Both the position numbers and the translations under genes were made by a program. A stretch of 64,000 bases of DNA. It comes from Streptococcus suis. GTDB taxonomy: Bacteria > Bacillota > Bacilli > Lactobacillales > Streptococcaceae. The first letter of the stretch is position 1; the number at the start of each line of letters is the position of its first letter. The DNA is taken from contig NZ_JAEUXI010000006.1 in NCBI RefSeq assembly GCF_016775005.1, positions 62,001-126,000 of the forward strand, read 5' to 3'. Under the pieces are notes generated by a model. It was given only the letters and a program-made list of their open reading frames with translations. It did no database searches and had not been told where the DNA came from. This document shows positions 36,197-43,926 of the stretch, piece by piece.

Positions 36197-36682
36197 ATGA
36201 AGCAATTTCAAGTGAAACAGCGCTTTACCTTTGGTGGTGAAAAATTTGATATTCGTGATAGTTTTGGGAATCTTGCTTATCAAGTGGAGGGATCTTTTCT
36301 CGAAATTCCAAAACGATTTATCGTGACCAATTCCAGAGGTGGGGAAGTTTGTCAGATTACTAAGAAGTTTTTGACCTTCCTGCCCCAGTTTACCATTGAT
36401 ATGGCAGATGGTCATTCTTTCTACTTGCAAAAGGAATTTACCTTTTTCAAGGATCGCTATACTGTGGAAAATCTAGGTTTAATCCTAGACGGAAATATCT
36501 GGGATTTGGATTTTCGCTTGAAAAGGCCAGATGGTATGCTCGTAGCTGAAATTTCCAAAGAACTCTTTCATTTAACTTCTCATTACTCTGTTACTGTATT
36601 GGAGGATTCCTATGCAGATTTGGTCATTTCCTTGGTGGTCGCAATTGACTACGTCGAAATGATGGAAGATGCATCAACTTAA
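36197..36682 (+). CDS. LURP-one-related (DUF567/YxjI-like) protein
   Basis: A 161-aa soluble protein with the tubby-like beta-barrel pattern of the LURP-one family: KQRFTFGGEKFDIRD, YQVEGSFLEIPKRF, VCQITKKFLTFLPQF and a closing segment with ISKELFHLTSHYSV. Function unknown. The ATG at 36197 follows TTTGGAGG. It lies between the alanine T-box leader and alaS, so it may be expressed under tRNA-Ala control with no evident reason. Confidence 0.78.
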   Translation: MKQFQVKQRFTFGGEKFDIRDSFGNLAYQVEGSFLEIPKRFIVTNSRGGEVCQITKKFLTFLPQFTIDMADGHSFYLQKEFTFFKDRYTVENLGLILDGNIWDLDFRLKRPDGMLVAEISKELFHLTSHYSVTVLEDSYADLVISLVVAIDYVEMMEDAST

Positions 36683-36694
36683 TCTTAAAATAAT

Positions 36695-37070
36695 TGTTCA
36701 GTTTAACTGTTTCGTTAAATTGAATCCGCCTAACTATCACTTATGACAGGAAAGGGCATCGAGTTTATTCTGAAATGAACTCGGGCTACGGACTTTGTCA
36801 AAAAGAGAAACCCTTCCTAGACGCAAGCATCTTCGTCAGGTTTCCTATTTTGACGGTGTCCGCTTAACGCCCTTAGTATCTTAGTTGAACTCGGTCTACG
36901 GACTTTCCCCTAAATTATCAAATATGAAAGGAAATGTTCAATTTAACAGTTTCGTTAAATTGAACCCGAGCTAAAAGCGTCGAGAAAAAGATAGACCGCC
37001 TAGTGCGCTGGCGCACAGCGGTGGTCTCCTATTTTCTTCTCGCTTTCTTAACGCTCTTGGTATCTTAGTT
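36695..37070. repeat. Two-copy palindromic element ending at the alaS start codon
   Basis: Two copies are 240 bp apart. Each begins with an inverted repeat of the form TTCAATTTAAC/GTTAAATTGAA (36695 and 36935) and ends with CTTAACGCYCTTRGTATCTTAGTT (36863-36886 and 37047-37070, one variable base each). Inside are long stems: GTCAAAA/TTTTGAC with an inner GACG/CGTC loop in copy A, and GAGAAAA/TTTTCTTCTC with GACCRCC and TGCGC/GCGCA in copy B. The second copy ends 1 bp before the alaS ATG. Motifs CTCGGGCTACGGACTT and CCCGAGCTA are shared with other loci. Confidence 0.8.
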
Positions 37071-37071
37071 T

Positions 37072-39690
37072 ATGAAAAATTTATCTTCTGCTCAAATTCG
37101 TCAAATGTGGTTGGATTTCTGGAAATCAAAGGGTCACTCTGTTGAGCCTTCAGCAAATCTTGTCCCAGTAAATGATCCAACTCTTTTGTGGATCAACTCT
37201 GGTGTGGCAACCCTTAAGAAATACTTCGATGGCTCTGTCATTCCAGATAACCCACGGATTACAAACGCTCAAAAATCTATCCGTACCAACGATATTGAAA
37301 ACGTTGGTAAGACAGCCCGCCACCACACTATGTTTGAAATGCTTGGTAACTTCTCTATCGGTGATTATTTCCGTGATGAAGCGATTGAGTGGGGCTTTGA
37401 GCTCTTGACAAGCCCAGAATGGTTTGCCTTTCCAAAAGACAAGCTCTACATGACTTACTATCCAGATGATGTGGATTCATACAATCGTTGGATTGCTCTT
37501 GGTGTTGAGCCAAGCCACTTGATTCCGCTTGAAGATAACTTCTGGGAAATTGGTGCAGGTCCTTCTGGTCCAGATACGGAGATTTTCTTCGACCGTGGTA
37601 CTGACTTTGACCCTGAAAACATTGGTATCCGTCTCTTGGAAGAAGATATTGAAAATGACCGTTACATTGAGATTTGGAATATCGTTCTGTCACAATTCAA
37701 TGCTGATCCAGCGGTACCACGTTCTGAGTACAAGGAATTGCCAAATAAAAACATCGATACGGGCGCAGGTTTGGAGCGTTTGGCGGCTATTTTCCAAGGG
37801 GCTAAGACTAACTTTGAAACCGACCTTTTCTTGCCAATCATTCGTGAAGTAGAAAAGATTTCTGGTAAGACCTATGACCAAGATGGCGACAACATGAGCT
37901 TCAAGGTTATCGCAGACCATATCCGTGCTTTGTCATTCGCTATCGGTGACGGTGCCCTTCCTGGGAATGAGGGCCGTGGTTATGTTCTTCGTCGTCTCCT
38001 TCGTCGTGCTTCTATGCATGGTCAACGTTTGGGCATTACGGAGCCATTCTTGTACAAATTGGTGGAGACAGTTGGCAATATCATGGAAAGCTACTATCCA
38101 GAAGTACTTGAAAAACGTGCCTTCATTGAGAAGATTGTTAAGAGCGAAGAAGAGTCATTTGCTCGTACTATCCATACAGGTTCACAATTTGCTGAGCAAT
38201 TGATGGACAAATTGGCAGCAGAAGGTAAGTCTGAGATTGATGGTCGTGACATTTTCAAACTCTATGATACCTATGGTTTCCAAGTAGAATTGACAGAAGA
38301 ATTGGCTGAGCACCGTGGTATGACCCTTGACATTGCTGGCTTTGAAGCGGCTATGAAAGAGCAACAAGACCGTGCCCGTGCTTCAGTTGTCAAAGGTGGT
38401 TCAATGGGCATGCAAAATGAAACCCTGGCTGCTATCACAGAAGAGTCGACCTTTGTTTATGGTCAAACAGCTCTTGAGGCAAGCTTATCTGTCATTGTGG
38501 CTGATAATGCGCGTACAGAAGCAGTTTCAGAAGGTCAAGCCCTCCTTGTCTTTGACCAAACACCATTCTATGCAGAAATGGGTGGTCAGGTTGCAGACCA
38601 TGGTTTTGTGAAAAATGCTGCTGGAGATATTGTTGCGACTGTCATCGATGTGCAGAAAGCACCAAATGGTCAACCATTGCACACGGTTGAATTGACTGCA
38701 AGCATTTCAGTTGGTCAAACCTACACACTTGAAATCGAAACAAAACGCCGTAAGGGTGTTGAGAAGAACCACACAGCAACTCACTTGCTCCATGCAGCTC
38801 TTCACAATATTATCGGTGAGCACGCAACGCAGGCTGGTTCTTTGAATGAGCAAGACTTCCTCCGCTTTGACTTTACGCACTTTGAGGCAGTTACTGCGGA
38901 AGAACTTCGTCGTATTGAAGAAGAAGTCAATGAACAAATTTGGAATGCCATTCCAGTTGTGACGGTTGAAACTGATATTGACACAGCTAAGGAAATGGGT
39001 GCCATGGCCCTCTTCGGTGAAAAATACGGTAAAGAAGTCCGTGTGGTGACAATTGGTGATTATTCTGTTGAACTCTGTGGTGGTACCCACGTTGGTAACA
39101 CCGCTGAAATCGGTATCTTTAAGATTTTGAAAGAAGAAGGTATCGGTTCAGGTACTCGCCGTATCATTGCGGTAACAGGCCGTGAAGCCTTCCTTGCCTA
39201 TCGTGACCAAGAAGATGCCCTCAAAGAAGTGGCAGCAACCATCAAGTCACCACAGATCAAGGAAGTACCAAACAAGGTTGAAAGTCTTGCTCAGCAAGTT
39301 CGTGACCTGCAAAAAGAAAATGCAGCTCTGAAAGAAAAAGCGGCGGCTGCCGCTGCTGGTGATGTCTTCAAAGATGTCAAAGATGCTAACGGCATTCGCT
39401 ACATTGCCAGCCAAGTCCAAGTTTCTGATGCAGGTGCCCTTCGTACCTTTGCAGATAACTGGAAGCAAAAAGACTACTCAGATGTCTTGGTGCTAGTTGC
39501 TGCAATCGGTGACAAGGTTAATGTCCTTGTAGCTAGCAAATCAAGCGATGTCCATGCAGGAAACCTCATCAAAGTCCTTGCTCCAATCGTTGCAGGTCGT
39601 GGTGGTGGTAAGCCAGATATGGCCATGGCAGGTGGTAGCGATGTCTCTGCAATCCAAACACTCTTGAACAGCGTAGCTGACAACTTGTAA
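37072..39690 (+). CDS. alaS: Alanine--tRNA ligase
   Basis: Essential class II synthetase that charges tRNA-Ala and clears Ser/Gly misacylation. The 872-aa product has the catalytic domain ([18 protein letters not shown] at the start, [16 protein letters not shown]), an editing domain with [11 protein letters not shown] (about residue 567) and CGGTHVGN (about 666), and the C-terminal oligomerisation domain. The start is fixed by homology at 37072, yet the 25 bases before it (ending TATCTTAGTTT) contain no purine-rich ribosome-binding site because a repeat copy runs up to the start codon. An alanine T-box lies 0.9 kb upstream. Confidence 0.96.
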   Translation: MKNLSSAQIRQMWLDFWKSKGHSVEPSANLVPVNDPTLLWINSGVATLKKYFDGSVIPDNPRITNAQKSIRTNDIENVGKTARHHTMFEMLGNFSIGDYFRDEAIEWGFELLTSPEWFAFPKDKLYMTYYPDDVDSYNRWIALGVEPSHLIPLEDNFWEIGAGPSGPDTEIFFDRGTDFDPENIGIRLLEEDIENDRYIEIWNIVLSQFNADPAVPRSEYKELPNKNIDTGAGLERLAAIFQGAKTNFETDLFLPIIREVEKISGKTYDQDGDNMSFKVIADHIRALSFAIGDGALPGNEGRGYVLRRLLRRASMHGQRLGITEPFLYKLVETVGNIMESYYPEVLEKRAFIEKIVKSEEESFARTIHTGSQFAEQLMDKLAAEGKSEIDGRDIFKLYDTYGFQVELTEELAEHRGMTLDIAGFEAAMKEQQDRARASVVKGGSMGMQNETLAAITEESTFVYGQTALEASLSVIVADNARTEAVSEGQALLVFDQTPFYAEMGGQVADHGFVKNAAGDIVATVIDVQKAPNGQPLHTVELTASISVGQTYTLEIETKRRKGVEKNHTATHLLHAALHNIIGEHATQAGSLNEQDFLRFDFTHFEAVTAEELRRIEEEVNEQIWNAIPVVTVETDIDTAKEMGAMALFGEKYGKEVRVVTIGDYSVELCGGTHVGNTAEIGIFKILKEEGIGSGTRRIIAVTGREAFLAYRDQEDALKEVAATIKSPQIKEVPNKVESLAQQVRDLQKENAALKEKAAAAAAGDVFKDVKDANGIRYIASQVQVSDAGALRTFADNWKQKDYSDVLVLVAAIGDKVNVLVASKSSDVHAGNLIKVLAPIVAGRGGGKPDMAMAGGSDVSAIQTLLNSVADNL

Positions 39691-39695
39691 TCTAT

Positions 39696-39737
39696 ACTGA
39701 AAAACTCTTTTATCCATTGGATAGAAGAGTTTTTTGC
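39696..39737 (+). terminator. Terminator after alaS
   Basis: AAAACTCTT-TTATCC-ATT-GGATAG-AAGAGTTTTTT. Confidence 0.85.
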
Positions 39738-39753
39738 GCGTTATTCTAGTCAA

Positions 39754-39817
39754 TTTGACAAGCTTCATAAACTTTTTGACAAAGATGCTTGTCAAAAAGA
39801 AAAGGAAGTGTTACAAT
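39754..39817 (+). promoter_or_regulatory. Promoter with palindromic TTTGACAA operator
   Basis: TTGTCA (39789-39794) and TACAAT (39812-39817) are 17 bp apart. TTTGACAA-AGATGC-TTGTCAAA (39775-39796 less two flanking bases) is a perfect 8-bp inverted repeat over the -35 box; a third copy, TTTGACAAGC, lies 21 bp upstream at 39754-39763. The likely ligand is the XRE regulator encoded five genes downstream. Confidence 0.65.
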
Positions 39818-39881
39818 GATATCAAGACAAAGAGATGAAAACGAATTCATCGGGTAAATAAACAGAAAGTAGGAAATAAAT

Positions 39882-40070
39882 ATGAAAAAGATAAATCAAA
39901 TTGACATTACACGTTTTGTACAACTTATCGCTACCATCTATCTAGTTTTTGTCTTGCTGGCTGACATTATGAAATGGCAGCAGTTGGATAAAACCCATGT
40001 CGTTCTTGCTATTTGCACCATCGCAGTGACAGATGAGCGCTTGAAGAAACTAGCTGGCAGAAAAGAGTAA
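39882..40070 (+). CDS. Small membrane protein 1 of the XRE/DUF3169 locus
   Basis: A 62-aa protein with one clear hydrophobic helix (FVQLIATIYLVFVLLADIM), a second weaker one (VVLAICTIAVTDE) and a basic C-terminus (LKKLAGRKE), so both ends are probably cytoplasmic. No family recognised. It resembles the next gene product in layout (R-x-VQ ... YL ... LL ... I spacing), suggesting paralogy. Ribosome-binding site TAGGAA. First gene of the cluster, 65 bp after the -10 box. Confidence 0.7.
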   Translation: MKKINQIDITRFVQLIATIYLVFVLLADIMKWQQLDKTHVVLAICTIAVTDERLKKLAGRKE

Positions 40071-40106
40071 AAGGAAAAATTTGTCGAAAGTAAGTGGTGG
40101 AAAGTT

Positions 40107-40331
40107 ATGAAAAACAATAGCAATAAAAAAGGAATGTTGATTACAGGAACAAGCGTTGTGCGAGGAGTGCAGGTTCTAGTTGCACTATATTTGATTTATA
40201 GTTTGCTTCAAACCATTGTATTTGGTCAGGAGATGGACATGACGCTCTTGTTGATGATGATGTGGTCTATATGGATTTTGGAAATCTCTCTCAGCAGCAA
40301 AAAGGAGAAGAAAAATGAGTCAGACAATTAA
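40107..40331 (+). CDS. Small membrane protein 2 of the XRE/DUF3169 locus
   Basis: A 74-aa protein with a polar start (MKNNSNKKG), two hydrophobic helices (GVQVLVALYLIYSLLQTIVF; TLLLMMMWSIWILEISL) and a lysine-rich end (SSKKEKKNESDN). No family recognised; likely paralogue of the preceding gene product. Ribosome-binding site GGTGGAAAG. Its last 17 bp overlap the next gene. Confidence 0.7.
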   Translation: MKNNSNKKGMLITGTSVVRGVQVLVALYLIYSLLQTIVFGQEMDMTLLLMMMWSIWILEISLSSKKEKKNESDN

Positions 40332-40512
40332 AAACGGAATGAAAGTGTTGGTACTTTTCCTAAGCTTATTTTTGATCAATATTCTGGTGTTTAAAGTTTT
40401 ATATTGGCTAGGCTTTGAGATGAGTTTAACTGGGATAAGTTATCTATTTCCTCCATTGCTGGCGACATTGGTGACAGCTCTGCTATTTTATAAAAATAAA
40501 TCTAAGGAGTAG
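40315..40512 (+). CDS. Small membrane protein 3 of the XRE/DUF3169 locus
   Basis: A 65-aa protein with two hydrophobic helices (VLVLFLSLFLINILVFKVLYW; ISYLFPPLLATLVTALLFY) and a basic tail (KNKSKE). No family recognised. The start lies within the end of the previous gene behind AAAGGAGAAG, showing translational coupling. The next gene begins 5 bp after the stop. Confidence 0.68.
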   Translation: MSQTIKNGMKVLVLFLSLFLINILVFKVLYWLGFEMSLTGISYLFPPLLATLVTALLFYKNKSKE

Positions 40513-40516
40513 AAAC

Positions 40517-41083
40517 ATGGAAGCGAAAATGAAATTATTTGAAGTTAATATCATGGAAAATAAGAAATTTGTCTGGGGTTTGAATATTCTTGCTGTGGCA
40601 CTCATCTTTCCATTTGCCTTCGTATTTGGAATGATAGGCAGTTGGTTGATAGCTAATGGTTCGCAATACTCGGAACTGGCTGTATCTAAGGTATGGTTGC
40701 TTTTCCCTATCTATATTCTTTTAATAGTTGTACATGAGGCTATCCACGGCATCTTCTTCAAAGTTTTTTGTCCTGAAAATCCTGTCAAATACGGGTTTAA
40801 ATGGAGATCAGGGATGGCTTATGCGACCAGTCCAGGTTCGCTCTACAATCGGATGCAAATGTTAGTAATCAGCCTGGCTCCCTTTGTTGTGATTAGTTTG
40901 GGATTGACAATGTTAGCAGGTTTGGGGATGATGAATAGTACTCTTTACTTCATGCTGGCAACCATGCACGCTGCATCTTGTGCGGGGGATTTCTACTATA
41001 GTTATCTTTTATTGGTTAAGTTTGCCAAGGAAAATATAGCTGTCGAAGACACAGAAACAGGCTTGATTATATACCAAGCCTAG
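40517..41083 (+). CDS. DUF3267 zincin-like membrane protein
   Basis: A 188-aa integral membrane protein with four or so helices and the metalloprotease-like motif VVHEAIHGIFF (HExxH, near residue 75), followed by a downstream CAGDFYYSYLL segment (about 154) that would supply an Asp ligand. This matches the DUF3267 putative zincin peptidase family, distant from site-2 proteases; activity has not been shown for it as far as I know. Ribosome-binding site AAGGAG. Lies between small membrane proteins and an XRE regulator. Confidence 0.8.
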   Translation: MEAKMKLFEVNIMENKKFVWGLNILAVALIFPFAFVFGMIGSWLIANGSQYSELAVSKVWLLFPIYILLIVVHEAIHGIFFKVFCPENPVKYGFKWRSGMAYATSPGSLYNRMQMLVISLAPFVVISLGLTMLAGLGMMNSTLYFMLATMHAASCAGDFYYSYLLLVKFAKENIAVEDTETGLIIYQA

Positions 41084-41095
41084 AAAGGAAAACTC

Positions 41096-41314
41096 ATGGA
41101 ATATGTCTTAAAAAATCGGCTCAAGGAATTGCGAGCCAGAGATGGTCTCAATCAGACAGAGCTAGCAAAGTTAGCAGAGGTATCACGGCAGACCATTAGC
41201 TTGATTGAGCGGGGCGAATACACACCCTCGGTGGTCATCGCTATGCGGATTGCACAAATTTTTAATGAACCGCTTGAATCAGTTTTTCAATTAGTGGGAG
41301 GGGAAGAATCATGA
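41096..41314 (+). CDS. XRE family transcription regulator
   Basis: A 72-aa stand-alone helix-turn-helix protein: RLKELRARDGLNQTELAKLAEVSRQTISLIERGEYTPS spans the HTH (shown as family pattern around residues 6-45), with no ligand domain. Such short XRE proteins usually autoregulate operons of membrane proteins. The palindrome over the promoter at 39775-39796 is its best candidate operator. The stop overlaps the start of an 18-codon ORF (ATGA). Ribosome-binding site AAAGGAAA. Confidence 0.88.
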   Translation: MEYVLKNRLKELRARDGLNQTELAKLAEVSRQTISLIERGEYTPSVVIAMRIAQIFNEPLESVFQLVGGEES

Positions 41315-41367
41315 CAAGATTTTGTTGTGTCTCACCTAGTTTTTTAGTAGCAGTAAAGGAGAAGTAA
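41311..41367 (+). CDS. 18-codon ORF between the XRE and DUF3169 genes
   Basis: ATG at 41311 overlaps the XRE stop codon (ATGA) and follows a strong site, GGGAGGGGAAG. It encodes MTRFCCVSPSFLVAVKEK and stops one base before the DUF3169 ATG. It could be a real leader-like peptide that couples translation, or the remains of a deleted gene. No homologue is known to me. Confidence 0.4.
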   Translation: MTRFCCVSPSFLVAVKEK

Positions 41368-41368
41368 T

Positions 41369-42127
41369 ATGGTATCAAATCAGTCAGATAAGAAAAAGGC
41401 AAGGATTCGTAGAAATAGTGTTCATTTTATTAGTGGAATCTTAATTGGTGCATTTGCGGGAATTTTTAGAGCGATTAGAGAATTTGAACAGTTGCCAGCT
41501 TTCCTGACCATGGACAATCTGCTCACTGCCTTACGCTGTGTTGAAGTGGCTCTGCTTATTGCAGCAGCTTATGTGGTTTATCGCTTTCTAGCTTCTCAGA
41601 AAGCCTTTCAAGCTTGTTCAGAAGATAATGAGGAGGAGTATGAACGGTTGTACAATCTTTCGCATCGGCAATTAGGTTATTTGTCTGTACTTGTCAATAT
41701 TTTGGCGAGTTTAGCTGTTGTCTGTCTCTTACTTGGAAATGATATCCATAGTGACAAGGAGGGCTTGAGTTTTTTCTTTTCATTTTTTGAAATTGGCATG
41801 TTTCTTGTCATGATTGGTCTGCAGTTTATTTTTGTTAAATTGAATAATATGGTTCGTCATTACAAGCTATCTTTGTTTGCAACGGATGAGGATATGGTGG
41901 ATTACCTTAACTCGCTGGATGAGGGAGAAAGACAGGCCTACTATGTAAACAGTCATCAAATTGTTTTTAATTTGAATTTTCGTATCTTGCCTCTGCTCTA
42001 TGTATTGGTATTTGCGGTTAGTGCAGCGACCGGTCAGGCTCAAGTCTTGGGGTATTTAGTGGTGGCCATTGTGCATATTTATATCAATTTGCTACAGGTT
42101 AAGTCGGTTCAAGCTTATTACCGTTAA
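41369..42127 (+). CDS. DUF3169 family membrane protein
   Basis: A 252-aa integral membrane protein with six hydrophobic segments in three pairs (FISGILIGAFAGIFRAI; CVEVALLIAAAYVVYRF; LSVLVNILASLAVVCLLL; FEIGMFLVMIGLQFIFV; LLYVLVFAVSAATG; YLVVAIVHIYINLL) and the cytoplasmic segment YLNSLDEGERQAYYVNSHQIV typical of DUF3169. Function unknown; genes of this family often lie next to short XRE regulators. Ribosome-binding site AAAGGAGAAG. Last gene of the cluster. Confidence 0.8.
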   Translation: MVSNQSDKKKARIRRNSVHFISGILIGAFAGIFRAIREFEQLPAFLTMDNLLTALRCVEVALLIAAAYVVYRFLASQKAFQACSEDNEEEYERLYNLSHRQLGYLSVLVNILASLAVVCLLLGNDIHSDKEGLSFFFSFFEIGMFLVMIGLQFIFVKLNNMVRHYKLSLFATDEDMVDYLNSLDEGERQAYYVNSHQIVFNLNFRILPLLYVLVFAVSAATGQAQVLGYLVVAIVHIYINLLQVKSVQAYYR

Positions 42128-42185
42128 CAGGCTCAAATGGACTCATCAGGTCCAAGTCAGAAGAAATGCGCTAGCTTTTCTAAAA

Positions 42186-42232
42186 GAAATAAAAAAGTTT
42201 CGCTCTAATGAGTGAAACTTTTAATGTGCTTT
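42186..42232. terminator. Bidirectional terminator between DUF3169 and nrdF
   Basis: AAAAAAGTTTCGCTC-TAAT-GAGTGAAACTTTT; serves converging transcripts. Confidence 0.78.
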
Positions 42233-42238
42233 TTTTGA

Positions 42239-43198
42239 TTACAAACCGTAAAGGTAATCATCGTCCTGCATAGCTTCCACTTCACCAAGAAGATAGCCGT
42301 TACCGACTTGGGAGAAGAAGTCGTGGTTAGATGTACCGGTTGAGATACCGTTCATGATGATTGGGTTGACATCATCTGCTGAATCTGGGAAGAGTGGATC
42401 CTGACCCAAGTTCATGAGGGCCTTGTTGGCGTTGTAACGAAGGAAAGTCAAGACTTCCTCAGTCCATCCAACTGCATCATAGAGGGAGCGTGTATAGCCC
42501 TCTTCGTTTTCATAGAGTTGGTAGAGCAGGTCGTACATCCAGTCGCGGAGTTTGTCCTGTTCTTCCTCGGACAATTCATTGAAACCAAGTTGGAACTTGT
42601 AACCGATGTAGGTACCGTGCACAGACTCGTCACGGATAATCAGCTTGATGATTTCTGCAACGTTGGCCAGCTTGTTGTTACCAAGGTAGTAGAGTGGCGT
42701 GAAGAAACCAGAGTAGAAGAGGAAGGTTTCTAGGAAAACGCTGGCTACTTTCTTTTCAAGCGGTGTACCTGTTTCGTAGATTTCGTTGATAATCTTTGCC
42801 TTGCGTTGCAAGTATTCGTTGCTGTTGGTCCATTCAAAGATGTCTTCAATCTCAGACTTGGTGTTCAAGGTTGAGAAGATAGAAGAGTAAGACTTAGCGT
42901 GAACAGACTCCATGAATTGAATGTTGTTGTAAACAGCTTCTTCATGCGGTGTACGAATATCGTTGCGAAGAGCTTGGACACCTGTTTCAGATTGAAGGGT
43001 ATCCAAGAGGGTCAAGCCACCGAAGACCTTACCAACCAGGTCTTTTTCTTCAGCAGTCAGTTTACGCCAGTCATCCAAGTCGTTTGATAATGGGATACGT
43101 GTATCGAGCCAGAATTGCTCGGTCAATTTTTCCCAAGTTGACTTGTCGATCACATCCTCAATGGCGTTCCAGTTTATGGCTTTGTAGTAGGTTTCCAT
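42239..43198 (-). CDS. nrdF: Class Ib ribonucleotide reductase small subunit
   Basis: Carries the tyrosyl radical and dinuclear metal site (Mn or Fe) needed by NrdE. The 319-aa product has the helix segments with ligands (DLVGKVFGGLTLLDTLQSETG; NIQFMESVHAKSYSSIF with Glu and His; IRDESVHGTYIGYKFQ) and the C-terminal tail DDDYLYGL that docks into NrdE. Ribosome-binding site AAAGAGAG. It has its own extended -10 box and is separated from nrdE by 728 bp of repeats. No nrdI lies in the window. Confidence 0.95.
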   Translation of the reverse strand: METYYKAINWNAIEDVIDKSTWEKLTEQFWLDTRIPLSNDLDDWRKLTAEEKDLVGKVFGGLTLLDTLQSETGVQALRNDIRTPHEEAVYNNIQFMESVHAKSYSSIFSTLNTKSEIEDIFEWTNSNEYLQRKAKIINEIYETGTPLEKKVASVFLETFLFYSGFFTPLYYLGNNKLANVAEIIKLIIRDESVHGTYIGYKFQLGFNELSEEEQDKLRDWMYDLLYQLYENEEGYTRSLYDAVGWTEEVLTFLRYNANKALMNLGQDPLFPDSADDVNPIIMNGISTGTSNHDFFSQVGNGYLLGEVEAMQDDDYLYGL

Positions 43199-43232
43199 AT
43201 TTCTCTCTTTCTTTTCTAGAAATATCTACACT

Positions 43233-43241
43233 ATTGTATCA
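43233..43241 (-). promoter_or_regulatory. Extended -10 box of nrdF
   Basis: On the minus strand TGATACAAT (box TACAAT at 43238-43233), about 35 bp ahead of the nrdF start. It lies between the repeats and the gene, so nrdF may be transcribed independently. Confidence 0.5.
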
Positions 43242-43273
43242 TATTTTTTGCTAAAAAACGCCCCAAGGACGTT

Positions 43274-43926
43274 CTTTAGATGCTTTAGCATTAGTGTCTT
43301 ACGACACGTAGAAACTGAAGACGATATTTCTTCAGTTTCGGAGTTAGTAAGGTAGCTAGCTAATCCGCTCATAGCGGTTAGCGTAGATTAGGTAGTTGAT
43401 TTATCAACAGCTAATCCCTTGCAAGTTACGACCTGAGAAAAGTCGCTCGAACTTAACGACTTTTCGAGGTAGTAAGCCACTTAGGTACTGACCATATAGT
43501 CAGTACCGTTCATTCATTAGATGCTTTGGTATTAGTGTATTGCGACGTGTAGAAACTGAAGACGATATTTCTTCAGTTTCGGAGTTAGTGAGGTAGCTAG
43601 CCAATCCGCTTATAGCGGTTGGCGTAGATTAGCTAGTTGGTTTGCCAACAGCTAATCTTGCTACGTCGAAATCGAGTTCGGGCTAAGGACTTGGCAAAAA
43701 AGATAAATCCCTACGAGATGCAAGCCATCTCTGCGGTATTTCCTATTTTCTCATTTCCAACTTTCAACAGTCTCCCAGACTGTTGAAACGCCCTCACATC
43801 TTACGACACGCAGAAACTGAAGACGATATTTCTTCAGTTTCGGAGTTAGTGAGGTAGCTAGCTAATCCGCCGATAGCGGTTAGCGTAGATTAGCTAGTTG
43901 GTTTACCAACAGCTAATCTTGCTACG
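43274..43926. repeat. Three 105-bp structured repeats between nrdE and nrdF
   Basis: Copies at 43312-43416, 43553-43657 and 43814-43918 are each 105 bp and start AAACTGAAGACGATATTT. Each holds three stems: AAACTGAAG/CTTCAGTTT, GCTAATCCGC/GCGGTTAGC and GATTAG-x-TAGTTG/CAAC-AGCTAATC. Copy 2 changes GCTAA/TTAGC to GCCAA/TTGGC, and copy 1 has GTTGA/TCAAC where copies 2 and 3 have GTTGG/CCAAC. Copies 1 and 2 share a preceding TTAGATGCTTT block. The spaces hold other stems (AAAAGTCG/CGACTTTT, GGTACTGAC/GTCAGTACC, CAACAGTCT/AGACTGTTG) and GTTCGGGCTAAGGACTT. The third copy runs to the nrdE stop codon. No ORF. Confidence 0.85.

Noticed and set aside
36863-37070. Repeat ends read as intrinsic terminators upstream of alaS
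   Set aside because: The stems lack downstream T runs, and a terminator there would isolate an essential gene from its only visible T-box.
42950-42965. TACGAATA, an exact cin-box
   Set aside because: It lies inside the nrdF coding region with no gene start downstream, so it is probably chance.
43312-43918. CRISPR-like repetition between nrdE and nrdF
   Set aside because: Only three repeats of 105 bp, spacers are long and share modules, and no cas genes are present.
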